The notes beneath the pieces are model-generated. The model did not search any database. It saw only the letters and a program-made list of their open reading frames with translations, and was not told the origin of the DNA. DNA of 13,356 nt. It comes from an uncultured Synechococcus sp. Its GTDB lineage: Bacteria > Cyanobacteriota > Cyanobacteriia > PCC-6307 > Cyanobiaceae. Position numbers and translations under genes: made by a program. Positions 1-6,677 of this stretch are shown piece after piece (positions within the stretch are counted from its first letter, which is position 1; the number at the start of each line of letters is the position of its first letter). Location: the NCBI GenBank assembly GCA_937975655.1, contig CALJTZ010000457.1, forward strand, positions 1 to 13,356, read 5' to 3'.

Positions 1-1
1 C

Positions 2-523
2 GACCATTCCTTTCAGGATGTTGTAGGACTTCTTGGTGTCGAGGACGAGGCGCTTGGGGATGGCCTGCATCCAGACCCGGTGGCCGATCGCGTTCAGGGT
101 TCGGCAGGCGACGTGGCCTGGGAGGCGCTTCTCCATCTCCTGCGCGATACGCTTGTTGAACGCGAGGGAAAGGATGGGCTGCACCGGGAGGGCCTTGCAA
201 ATCATCTCGAGGGTCGTGGTCTTGGCGGCACCGGCGAGTTTCTTCTCCACAGCCTTGGCTTCGCAGGCAGCCGAGGCATCGCCACCACCGGCATCGGCCA
301 CGCACTTCTTCACGAAGCTGTTTTTCGCCGCACCGGCGAGCTTCTTCTCGGCGGCGTCGGCGCGGGCCCGCTGGGTGAGCGTCTCGCTGTACTGATAGAC
401 GGTGTTGGTGCGCTCCTCGTCCCGCTCCCGCTCCGCCGCCGACTCCTCCTCGTCTGGCCTGCTCGCCTCCTCCTCGAGCGCCCGCACCGCCTCCCGCGCC
501 TGCGCGGCCCTCGCGGCGGCATT
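2..523 (-). CDS. Composite open frame: charged helix + two PsiF repeats + N-terminal part of a superfamily I (UvrD/Rep-like) helicase; runs off the left edge
   Basis: One uninterrupted minus-strand frame, entered about position 523 and open to the window edge. In order it reads: a Glu/Arg/Ala-rich helical stretch (about 523-356); two PsiF-type units with a 34-residue period, each built on the motif EKKLAGAAK (DNA copies at 323-349 and 221-247), with KKC and CEAKA between them; and from about 220 to the edge a helicase-like segment with TTTLEMICKAL, LAFNKRIAQEMEKRLPGH and RTLNAIGHRVW, typical of the region just after Walker A in UvrD/Rep-like helicases. PsiF repeats are known from small secreted phosphate-starvation proteins and are not expected on a helicase. 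The supposed Walker A reads AGAAKT, lacking the invariant Gly before Lys, because it is PsiF sequence. I see no plausible start codon in this frame upstream. I infer joined fragments rather than a true fusion; which organism each piece comes from is unknown. Confidence 0.45.
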
Positions 524-605
524 TCTCCTGCAGATCGACGAGGTGCTGCGTGATGTTTTCCGTCATGATGATCCCGAAATCGACCATCACGCCGATGGCG
601 ATGGC
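513..605 (-). pseudogene. Fragment of a heavy-metal RND efflux pump (CzcA/CusA type) fused in frame to UbiD
   Basis: Continuing the UbiD reading frame past residue 220, the translation is IAIAIGVMVDFGIIMTENI followed by TQHLVDLQEKCRRE. This is close to the transmembrane segment of CzcA/CusA-type RND pumps (consensus near GGIAIAIGxMVDxxxVMxEN, with the membrane-embedded acidic residue) and unlike UbiD. Only about 30 residues are present; beyond about 513 this frame degenerates into Gly/Arg-rich nonsense while another frame becomes coding-like. No start or end of a pump gene is present. I regard it as a transplanted fragment bounded by two joins. Confidence 0.5.
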
Positions 606-1247
606 GATCTCCAGCTTTTTGCCCATGGCCGCCGCCTTGCGCAGGTGCCTGGCCCCGCCCCGCACGCTCAGCCAGTGCACGGTCATCGTGTTCACCGACT
701 GGCGCTGCAACCGGTACACCCCCACGTTGGGAACGCCGGTTTCCGGATCCTTGGTGATCACCAGGCCGAGGGTGATGATCCCGCCGGCATCGCCGGGCCA
801 GGGGCGCAGCAGCGGCAGGGCATCGAGGTTCACCGCATCGCCCTTGAACACCTGCTGGTGGCAGGGAGGGGTGAGGTCGAGATCGGGGCGGGCTTTCACC
901 AGATCCCAGAGCACCCCGCCGAAGCGGCTGAGCTCCTTGAGGCCCTTGGGGGGGCGGGGCTGCTGCAGCAGGGCTAGCCGTTCCCCCAGTTCCTCGAGTT
1001 CCTCGGGCCGCTCCATGCCCATGCTCCACAGCACCCGTTCCTGGGTGCCCAGCAGGTTCACGGCCACCGGCATGGAGGAGCCGATCACGTTCTCGAACAG
1101 CAGGGCCGGGCCACCGCAACTCAGCACCCGATCGGCGATGGCCGCCAGCTCCAGGTCGGGGTCCACCGGTGCGGTGATGCGTCGCAGCTGACCGCGCTGC
1201 TCGAGCACCCCGAGAAAACCGCGCAGGTCGCGTTTGGCCGAACCCAT
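588..1247 (-). CDS. UbiD-family decarboxylase, N-terminal 220 residues only (3' part replaced)
   Basis: UbiD enzymes are prenylated-FMN and metal-dependent decarboxylases; UbiD proper acts on a polyprenyl-hydroxybenzoate, and cyanobacterial homologues are linked to plastoquinone synthesis. The translation MGSAKRDLRGFLGVLEQRGQL, LSCGGPALLFENV, DAGGIITLGLVITKDPETG, NVGVYRLQ and the VHW...RGGARHLRKA motif (cofactor and metal-binding segment) fit the family well. The ATG at 1247 has GGAG at 1257-1260, nine bases upstream. UbiD proteins are usually near 500 residues; here similarity ends at about residue 216-220, inside the AIAIGV motif, after which RND-pump sequence follows in the same frame. The catalytic C-terminal domain is therefore absent. 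The gene diverges from comB with 68 bases between the starts. Family assignment is firm; whether the truncation is real is doubtful. Confidence 0.8.
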
Positions 1248-1282
1248 GGCCGGAAACTCCCGATTGCCTGCCTCGTGGTGCC

Positions 1283-1288
1283 TACTGT
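1283..1288 (+). promoter_or_regulatory. Candidate -10 box for comB (TACTGT), overlapping a TAGGCA box on the minus strand for ubiD
   Basis: TACTGT lies 27 bases before the chosen comB start. On the opposite strand TAGGCA (1284 to 1279) lies 31 bases before the ubiD ATG, so both divergent genes could be served by overlapping boxes in the 68-base gap. No clear -35 is seen. Read by eye only. Confidence 0.3.
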
Positions 1289-1315
1289 GGCGCACCCACC
1301 CCGTTGGCGGCGGCC

Positions 1316-2071
1316 GTGCAGATTTCCTATTTCCACACCTCTGAATGCGTTCCGGCGCTGAGGCCTCCGGCTGAGGGTGGCCCCGATGCCGCGGTGGTGA
1401 TCGACGTGCTGCGGGCCACCACCACGATTGCCTGGTCGCTGCAGAACGGTGCAGAGGCGATCGAGGCCTTCGCCGACCTCGGGGCGCTGGATGCCGCCGC
1501 CGCCGCCTGGCCCGCCGCTACCCGCCTGCGGGCCGGGGAGCGCGGCGGCAAGCGGGTGGAGGGCTACGACCTCGGCAATTCGCCCCTGGCGGTCACCAAC
1601 GACGTGGTGGGAGGCAAGCGCATCTTCATGAGCACCACCAACGGCACCCGCTCCCTCGACAAGGTGCGGCCCGTGCCCCTGCTGGTGACGGCCTGCCTGC
1701 CCAACCGCACCGCCGTGGCCAAGCGGCTGATTGCCGCCGGAGCCACCAACGTGTGGATCGTGGGCAGCGGCTGGGAGGGGGATTACTCCCTGGAGGACAG
1801 CCTGGCCGCCGGTGCGGTGGTGTCCGCGGCCATGGAGCTGGCGGTGGCGCCCCACGTGGGGGTGCGCTGCGGCAACGATGAGGCCCTGGCGGCCCTGGCC
1901 CTCTGGCAGCAGTGGCGCCATGAGCCTGAAACCTGCCTGCGGGCCGCCAGCCACGGCCAGCGCCTGATCGGCATCGGCAACCACGACGCCGACTTTGCCT
2001 GTTGTGCTGCGGTGGACACCCTCACGATCGTGCCCACCCAGACCAGTCCCGGGGTGATTCAGGCCGGCTGA
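1316..2071 (+). CDS. comB: ComB-like 2-phosphosulfolactate phosphatase family protein
   Basis: ComB hydrolyses 2-phosphosulfolactate to sulfolactate in methanogen coenzyme M synthesis; close homologues are widespread in cyanobacteria, where the physiological substrate is uncertain. The 251-residue product has the family landmarks VVIDVLRATTTI (27-38), GYDLGNSPLAV (83-93), MSTTNGTRSL (105-114) and a late GNDEALAALAL (186-196), with length normal for the family. I chose the GTG at 1316, which gives MQISYFHT as the N-terminus expected for homologues; a TTG at 1304 would add four residues and cannot be excluded. Neither has a good ribosome-binding site. It diverges from ubiD and is followed 42 bases later by nit1. 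Family membership is strong; the reaction in this organism is inferred. Confidence 0.85.
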   Translation: MQISYFHTSECVPALRPPAEGGPDAAVVIDVLRATTTIAWSLQNGAEAIEAFADLGALDAAAAAWPAATRLRAGERGGKRVEGYDLGNSPLAVTNDVVGGKRIFMSTTNGTRSLDKVRPVPLLVTACLPNRTAVAKRLIAAGATNVWIVGSGWEGDYSLEDSLAAGAVVSAAMELAVAPHVGVRCGNDEALAALALWQQWRHEPETCLRAASHGQRLIGIGNHDADFACCAAVDTLTIVPTQTSPGVIQAG

Positions 2072-2083
2072 GGCCGCGCCCAC

Positions 2084-2089
2084 TACAGT
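2084..2089 (+). promoter_or_regulatory. Candidate -10 box (TACAGT) upstream of nit1
   Basis: TACAGT sits in the 42-base comB-nit1 gap, 24 bases before the GTG start. It matches the TAnnnT box seen before comB and sds. If used, nit1 would be transcribed with a very short leader, independently of comB. Confidence 0.3.
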
Positions 2090-2113
2090 GCCGACGACGG
2101 CGAGAATCCAGCG

Positions 2114-2932
2114 GTGACAAGCTTTCTGGCGGCAGCGATTCAGCTCACCAGCACGCCGGATCCAGAGGTGAACTTTGCGGCTGCCGAGGAGCAGATCGAG
2201 CTGGCCACCCGGCGCGGTGCCGAGTTGGTGGGCTTGCCGGAGAACTTCGCCTTCATGGGCGACGACGAGCGTCGCCTCGAGCTGGCACCCACCCTGGCCG
2301 AACGGGCCCAGCGCTTTCTGGTCACCATGGCCCGCCGCTATCAGGTGACCCTGCTGGGCGGGGGCTATCCCGTGCCCGCCGGTGAGCGGCTCACCTACAA
2401 CCGTGCCGAGCTGGTGGGCAACGACGGCCAGATCCTGGCCACCTACGACAAGATCCATCTCTTCGACGTGGATCTGCCCGACGGCAACACCTACCGGGAA
2501 TCCGCCACGGTGCAGCCCGGTGACGCCCTGCCGCCGGTGGTGGAGGTGCCAGGCCTGTGCCGGGTGGGATTGTCCATCTGTTACGACGTGCGCTTTCCTG
2601 AGCTCTACCGACATCTGGCTGAAGAGGGCGCCGATGTGCTGTTCATCCCTGCCGCCTTCACGGCGTTCACGGGCAAGGATCACTGGCAGGTGCTGCTGCA
2701 GGCCCGCTCGATCGAGAACACGGCCTATGTGGTGGCACCTGCCCAGACGGGCAGCCACGGCGGCCGCCGCCAGACCCATGGCCACGCCCTGGTGATCGAT
2801 CCCTGGGGCACGGTGCTGGCCGATGCCGGCGTTGGGCCCGGCCAGGCCGTGGCCCCGATCGATGTGGGCCACCGTCAGCGCATCCAGGCCCAGATGCCGA
2901 GCCTGCGGCATCGTCGTCCAGCCCTGTTCTGA
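2114..2932 (+). CDS. Nit1-type carbon-nitrogen hydrolase (probable deaminated-glutathione amidase)
   Basis: Member of the nitrilase superfamily, close to the Nit1 branch, whose studied members hydrolyse deaminated glutathione, a metabolite-repair reaction in the cytosol. The Glu-Lys-Cys catalytic triad is visible: E43 in VGLPENFAF, K113 in TYDKIHLFD, and C156 in VGLSICYDVRFPELYR. The IHLFDVDLPDG and FIPAAFTAFTGKDHW segments are also characteristic of Nit1. The product is 272 residues, the usual size for a stand-alone domain. The start is a GTG at 2114 giving (M)TSFLAAAIQLTST; no clear ribosome-binding site precedes it. It ends only 7 bases before amiC, so co-transcription with amiC-murI is likely. 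The exact substrate is inferred from family, not shown by the sequence. Confidence 0.88.
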   Translation: MTSFLAAAIQLTSTPDPEVNFAAAEEQIELATRRGAELVGLPENFAFMGDDERRLELAPTLAERAQRFLVTMARRYQVTLLGGGYPVPAGERLTYNRAELVGNDGQILATYDKIHLFDVDLPDGNTYRESATVQPGDALPPVVEVPGLCRVGLSICYDVRFPELYRHLAEEGADVLFIPAAFTAFTGKDHWQVLLQARSIENTAYVVAPAQTGSHGGRRQTHGHALVIDPWGTVLADAGVGPGQAVAPIDVGHRQRIQAQMPSLRHRRPALF

Positions 2933-2939
2933 TCCGGTG

Positions 2940-4049
2940 ATGCGGGCTTCGGGTTCTCGGCGGTTGCAGCTGTCTCGTCTGCTGGTGGCGGTGCTGGTGC
3001 CCTTGGGCAGCCTGGCCATGGCCCTGCCCGCCTGGGCTGGCAGCGCCCTCTCGGCCTGGCGGATTAACCGTGATGGTGCCCTGGAGTTGCGCACCTCGCC
3101 CGACAGTTCGGCCCAGGCCTTTTTTGAAGAGGGCCGTGCTGGTGTGGGCCCACGGGTGTGGATCGATCTCCCTGGCGCTCCGCAGCGCACCCGCACGATC
3201 CCCGGCTCCGGAGTGGTGCGCCAGGTGCGGGTGGGCAGGCCCAACGCCAGCACCACCCGGCTGGTGGTGGAGTTCCAACCCGGCACCCTCCTCGACCCCC
3301 GGGGGCTGAAGTTGCTGGGCACGTCCCGCGATCGCTGGCGCATGGAGTTCGGCGCCGTGGCCGCAGGCCAGTTCCCCTTGGGTGAAGGCGATCTCGAGGC
3401 CCCTTCCGCGCCAAGCTGGCGAGCGTCGATCCCCCAGCGCGCCGTGTTGCCCAGCGGCCCGGTGCCCTCGGCGGCCTCCCTGCCCGATGTGCCCCGCGGC
3501 CGCTACAAGGTGGTGATTGATCCGGGCCATGGCGGGCCGGATCCCGGTGCAGTGGGCATCGGTGGGCTACGCGAAACCGATGTGGTTCTGGATGTAAGCC
3601 TTCAGGTGGCCCAGCTGCTCCAGGCCAAGGGTGTTCAGGTGTTGCTCACCCGCACCTCCGAGGTGGATGTGGATCTGCCGCCCCGGGTGGCCTTGGCCAA
3701 TAACAGCCGCTCGGATGCCTTCTTGAGCATCCACGCCAATGCCCTGAGCATGGCGCGGCCGGATGTGAACGGCATCGAGACCTTCTATTTCGAGAGTGCC
3801 CGCTCCCGCAACCTGGCCCAGGCAGTGCAGGAGCAGATGCTGGCGATCTCTCCGGGGAGTCCGGATCGGGGGGCTCGGCCTGGCCGGTTCTTCGTGATCC
3901 GCCGCACCGTGATGCCCGCGGCCCTGGCCGAGATGGGCTTCGTGACCGGGCAGCTCGATTCCGGGCGCCTGGCTGATCCAGCCTTCCGGCGCCGGATGGC
4001 GGTGGCCATCGCCACGGGACTCCTGAATTACTTCCTTCAGAACCCATGA
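2940..4049 (+). CDS. amiC: N-acetylmuramoyl-L-alanine amidase (AmiC type), AMIN + Amidase_3, secreted
   Basis: Zinc amidase that cuts the bond between N-acetylmuramic acid and the stem peptide of peptidoglycan, used in daughter-cell separation and wall turnover in the periplasm. Residues 1-33 form a signal peptide (Arg-rich start, hydrophobic 11-30, cleavage likely after AWA). Residues about 36-145 resemble an AMIN targeting domain, 150-185 a Pro/Ser linker, and 188-369 the Amidase_3 domain. Zinc and catalytic residues are H197 (DPGHGG), E212 (LRETD), H265 (SIHANA) and E331 (EMGF). At 369 residues it is complete. ATG 2940 is chosen because it places the signal peptide at the N-terminus; an in-frame GTG lies immediately before it. 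Its stop overlaps the murI start (ATGA), indicating translational coupling of wall cleavage and wall-precursor genes. Confidence 0.93.
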   Translation: MRASGSRRLQLSRLLVAVLVPLGSLAMALPAWAGSALSAWRINRDGALELRTSPDSSAQAFFEEGRAGVGPRVWIDLPGAPQRTRTIPGSGVVRQVRVGRPNASTTRLVVEFQPGTLLDPRGLKLLGTSRDRWRMEFGAVAAGQFPLGEGDLEAPSAPSWRASIPQRAVLPSGPVPSAASLPDVPRGRYKVVIDPGHGGPDPGAVGIGGLRETDVVLDVSLQVAQLLQAKGVQVLLTRTSEVDVDLPPRVALANNSRSDAFLSIHANALSMARPDVNGIETFYFESARSRNLAQAVQEQMLAISPGSPDRGARPGRFFVIRRTVMPAALAEMGFVTGQLDSGRLADPAFRRRMAVAIATGLLNYFLQNP

Positions 4050-4876
4050 GAGAAGCGCCGATCGGCATCTTTGATTCCGGGGTCGGCGGCTTGAGTGTGT
4101 GGCGCCAGATCGTGGAGCAGCTGCCTGGCGAATCCACGCTCTACCTGGCCGACCGCGCCCATGTGCCCTACGGCAACCGCTCCGCCGCGGAGATCCAGCT
4201 GTTTTGCGAACGGATCACCGAGCGCCTCGTGGATGGTGGCTGCAAGGCCGTGGTGGTGGCCTGCAACACCGCCTCCGCCGTGGCCCTGCGCGGGCTGCGG
4301 CAACGCTTTCCCCAGCTGCCGATCCTGGGTCTCGAGCCGGCGGTGAAGCCGGCTGTGGCCCTCACCCGCTCCGGTGTGGTGGGGGTGATGGCCACCCCCG
4401 CCACCTTTCAAGGGGAGCTCTACCGCGCCACGGTGGGCCAGCACGCCTGCGACGTGCGCGTGGTGGAGCAGGTGTGCATCGGCCTGGCGGATCTGGTGGA
4501 ACAGGGGGAGCTGGATGGCCCTGCCTGCGAGACCCAGCTGCGCCAGTTCCTGCAGCCGATGCTGGCGGCTGGTGCCGACACGATCGTGCTGGGCTGCACC
4601 CACTACCCGTTCGTGATCGACACGATCCGCCGGCTGGTGGGCCCGGGACTGGCGGTGCTGGATCCGGCACCGGCGGTGGCGCGCCACCTCGGTGAGGTGT
4701 TGGCCCATCGCGGCCTGCGCCAGCAGCAGCTCCAGCCCTGCCATCGCTTTTTCACCACAGGCGATCCCCACGGCTTTGATCAGGCCGCCCAGCGGCTCGT
4801 GGGGGTCTGTGCCGCCAGCCAAGCGCTGAGCTGGCAACCTGAGGGATCGGCCGGCCTTGCGCTTCAGCCCCTCTGA
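4046..4876 (+). CDS. murI: Glutamate racemase
   Basis: Cofactor-independent racemase that makes D-glutamate for the peptidoglycan stem peptide in the cytoplasm. The two catalytic cysteines are present, C73 in VACNTAS and C184 in LGCTHYP, together with the N-terminal GIFDSGVGGLSV (D10) and the PYG motif (41-43). The 276-residue length is normal. The ATG overlaps the amiC stop by one base in each direction (ATGA), so it is probably translated by coupling; no independent strong ribosome-binding site is needed. The prenyl synthase sds follows after a 51-base gap with its own candidate promoter. Identification is firm. Confidence 0.97.
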   Translation: MREAPIGIFDSGVGGLSVWRQIVEQLPGESTLYLADRAHVPYGNRSAAEIQLFCERITERLVDGGCKAVVVACNTASAVALRGLRQRFPQLPILGLEPAVKPAVALTRSGVVGVMATPATFQGELYRATVGQHACDVRVVEQVCIGLADLVEQGELDGPACETQLRQFLQPMLAAGADTIVLGCTHYPFVIDTIRRLVGPGLAVLDPAPAVARHLGEVLAHRGLRQQQLQPCHRFFTTGDPHGFDQAAQRLVGVCAASQALSWQPEGSAGLALQPL

Positions 4877-4902
4877 GCCTGCGGTCAGCGGCCTGAGCCT
4901 TC

Positions 4903-4908
4903 TAGGAT
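4903..4908 (+). promoter_or_regulatory. Candidate -10 box (TAGGAT) upstream of sds
   Basis: TAGGAT lies in the murI-sds gap, 19 bases before the sds ATG, and is followed by an AGGGGG ribosome-binding site at 4920-4925. No convincing -35 hexamer. It fits the short-leader pattern seen upstream of comB and nit1. Confidence 0.35.
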
Positions 4909-4927
4909 CACCGCACCGCAGGGGGTC

Positions 4928-5899
4928 ATGGCAACGGTCGCAGAGCTGCTCCAGCCCGTCGAGGCCGACCTCGAGGTTCTGCTCAGCGATCTGCGCAGCC
5001 TGATCGGTGCTGGGCATCCGATTCTCCAGGCTGCGGCAGAACACCTGTTCAGCGCCGGGGGCAAACGCATTCGCCCCGGCATCGTGCTGCTGATTTCCCG
5101 GGCCCTCTCCATTGACGGCGAGCTCAGCCCCCGTCACCGGCGGCTGGCGGAGATCACCGAGATGATCCACACCGCCTCCCTCGTCCACGACGACGTGGTG
5201 GATGAGGCCTCCACCCGCCGAGGCGTGGATACGGTGCACAGCCGCTTCAATCACCGTGTGGCGGTGCTGGCCGGTGATTTCCTGTTCGCCCAGGCCAGCT
5301 GGCACCTGGCCAACCTCGACGACCTTGAGGTGGTGAAGCTGCTCAGCCGCGTGATCATGGACCTCGCCGATGGCGAGGTGAAGCAGGGCCTGTTCCGCTA
5401 CGACACCGGCCAGAGCTTCGAGACCTACCTCGAAAAGAGCTACTGCAAAACCGCCTCCCTGATCGCCAACAGCGCCCGGGCGGCCGGCGTGCTCAGCGGG
5501 CTTCCGGAGCCCCAGCTGGATGCCCTGTATCGCTTTGGCCGCCAGCTGGGTCTGGCCTTCCAGGTGGTGGACGACATCCTTGACTTCACCGGCAGCGATC
5601 TGCAGCTGGGCAAACCCGCCGCCAGTGATCTGGCCAGTGGCTATCTCACCGCCCCGGCCCTCTATGCCCTGGAGGAGCGTCCGGCGCTGGCGGGCTTGAT
5701 TGAGCGCGAATTCAGCCAGGAGGGGGATCTCGAGCAGGCCCTGGAGCTGGTGCGGGGCAGTGAGGCCATCCCCCGCTCCCGGGCCCTGGCCGAGGGCTTT
5801 GCCAATGAAGCCCGCGAAGCGCTCACCTGGCTGCCTGCTTCCGAAAGCCGCAGCGCCCTGCTGGCCCTGCCGGAGTTCGTGCTTAGCCGCCTGTACTAG
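4928..5899 (+). CDS. sds: Long-chain polyprenyl diphosphate synthase, probably solanesyl diphosphate synthase (plastoquinone side chain)
   Basis: Trans-prenyltransferase that extends allylic diphosphates with isopentenyl diphosphate; in cyanobacteria the long-chain enzyme supplies the C45 tail of plastoquinone. Both Asp-rich motifs are present: DDVVD (88-92, in LVHDDVVDEASTRRG) and DDILD (215-219, in FQVVDDILDFTGSD), with the GGKRIRP substrate motif at 44-50. The fifth residue before the first motif is the small A83, which in this family allows long products, against a geranylgeranyl or farnesyl synthase. Length 323 residues is normal. The ATG at 4928 has a strong AGGGGG site 2-7 bases upstream. 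It converges on the HAD gene with a 9-base gap and no visible terminator. Class is certain; product length is inferred. Confidence 0.92.
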   Translation: MATVAELLQPVEADLEVLLSDLRSLIGAGHPILQAAAEHLFSAGGKRIRPGIVLLISRALSIDGELSPRHRRLAEITEMIHTASLVHDDVVDEASTRRGVDTVHSRFNHRVAVLAGDFLFAQASWHLANLDDLEVVKLLSRVIMDLADGEVKQGLFRYDTGQSFETYLEKSYCKTASLIANSARAAGVLSGLPEPQLDALYRFGRQLGLAFQVVDDILDFTGSDLQLGKPAASDLASGYLTAPALYALEERPALAGLIEREFSQEGDLEQALELVRGSEAIPRSRALAEGFANEAREALTWLPASESRSALLALPEFVLSRLY

Positions 5900-5908
5900 A
5901 CCTGCGGC

Positions 5909-6571
5909 TCACTCCAGGTCGTCCAGCGGCAGCTCCCGCAACGACCGCAGACAGCGAGCCTGCGGTGGATAGTCCTGGGGGTGGAGGTCGGCGGCGAGCA
6001 CCACCATCACCTGGCAGCCAGCCGCCACCGCCGAACGCGCCCCGGCCAGGGAGTCTTCAAAGGCCCAGCAGTGGCTTGGCTGGACCCCGAGCCGCTCCGC
6101 TGCCAGCAGAAACACATCCGGAGCCGGCTTGCCGGCCTTGAGATCGGGGTCGTCGCCATGCACCCGCGTGCGGATCGGCTCCAGCCAGGGGTGGGCTGCC
6201 GCCTTGAGGGCCACGGCCTGCCGGGCGCTGCTGGTGGCCATGGCCATGGGGATGGCCAGCTCGGCGCAGCGGGCCACCAGCTCGGGCGCACCCGGCATCG
6301 GTGGCGCCTGCACCAAGAGGGCCTCGGCAATGGGTTGGCGCACGGCCAGCAGTTCATCGCCACTGAGCCTGGGTCCGCCATCGGCCGCGATCCACGCCAG
6401 CACCTGGGCGGCGCAGTCCAGCCGTCGCCGCCCCCGCAGGGCGAGTAACTCGGCCGGGGCCAGGATCCTGCCGAAATGGGCAGCCGCTTCACTCCAGGCC
6501 CGGGCATGCAGCGGCTCGGTGTCGAGCAGCAGACCGTCGAGGTCGAACAGGCAGGCGGCGGGTCGAACCAT
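5909..6571 (-). CDS. HAD-superfamily hydrolase, beta-phosphoglucomutase-like / sugar-phosphatase type
   Basis: Cytosolic phosphatase or phosphomutase of the haloacid dehalogenase superfamily. All four motifs are visible: I, FDLDGLLLDTEPLH (nucleophile D10, acid/base D12); II, ATSS (112-115); III, K148 in LKAGKPAPDVF; IV, FEDSLAG with E172 and D173. Residues 19-90 form the helical cap of subclass I. The 220-residue length is typical. I use ATG 6571 (MVRPAACLFDLDG) since the hydrolase fold begins at once; a GTG at 6592 would add seven residues without family support. It is single on the minus strand, converging with sds and divergent from acs over 106 bases. The substrate cannot be told from sequence. 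Confidence 0.85.
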   Translation of the reverse strand: MVRPAACLFDLDGLLLDTEPLHARAWSEAAAHFGRILAPAELLALRGRRRLDCAAQVLAWIAADGGPRLSGDELLAVRQPIAEALLVQAPPMPGAPELVARCAELAIPMAMATSSARQAVALKAAAHPWLEPIRTRVHGDDPDLKAGKPAPDVFLLAAERLGVQPSHCWAFEDSLAGARSAVAAGCQVMVVLAADLHPQDYPPQARCLRSLRELPLDDLE

Positions 6572-6677
6572 GCCGCCATTCTCAACGACCACTGGCGTGG
6601 CCTGTTACAGCAGGGCCTCTGGTGCCTGTTCCTCGCTTGAATAGGCCGCATCGGCTGCACCCTTGCTTCCCACCGCC

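Noticed and set aside
310..1119. 269-residue open frame on the minus strand overlapping ubiD
   Set aside because: Arg/Pro/Gly-rich; the neighbouring frame reads as clear UbiD sequence.
1121..3343. 740-residue open frame on the minus strand
   Set aside because: It lies opposite comB, nit1 and amiC, all with family motifs on the plus strand. Its sequence is His/Gly/Gln-rich without domains, as expected for the antisense of GC-rich genes.
4037..5305. 422-residue open frame on the minus strand
   Set aside because: Antisense of murI and sds, which carry complete catalytic motifs; low-complexity composition.
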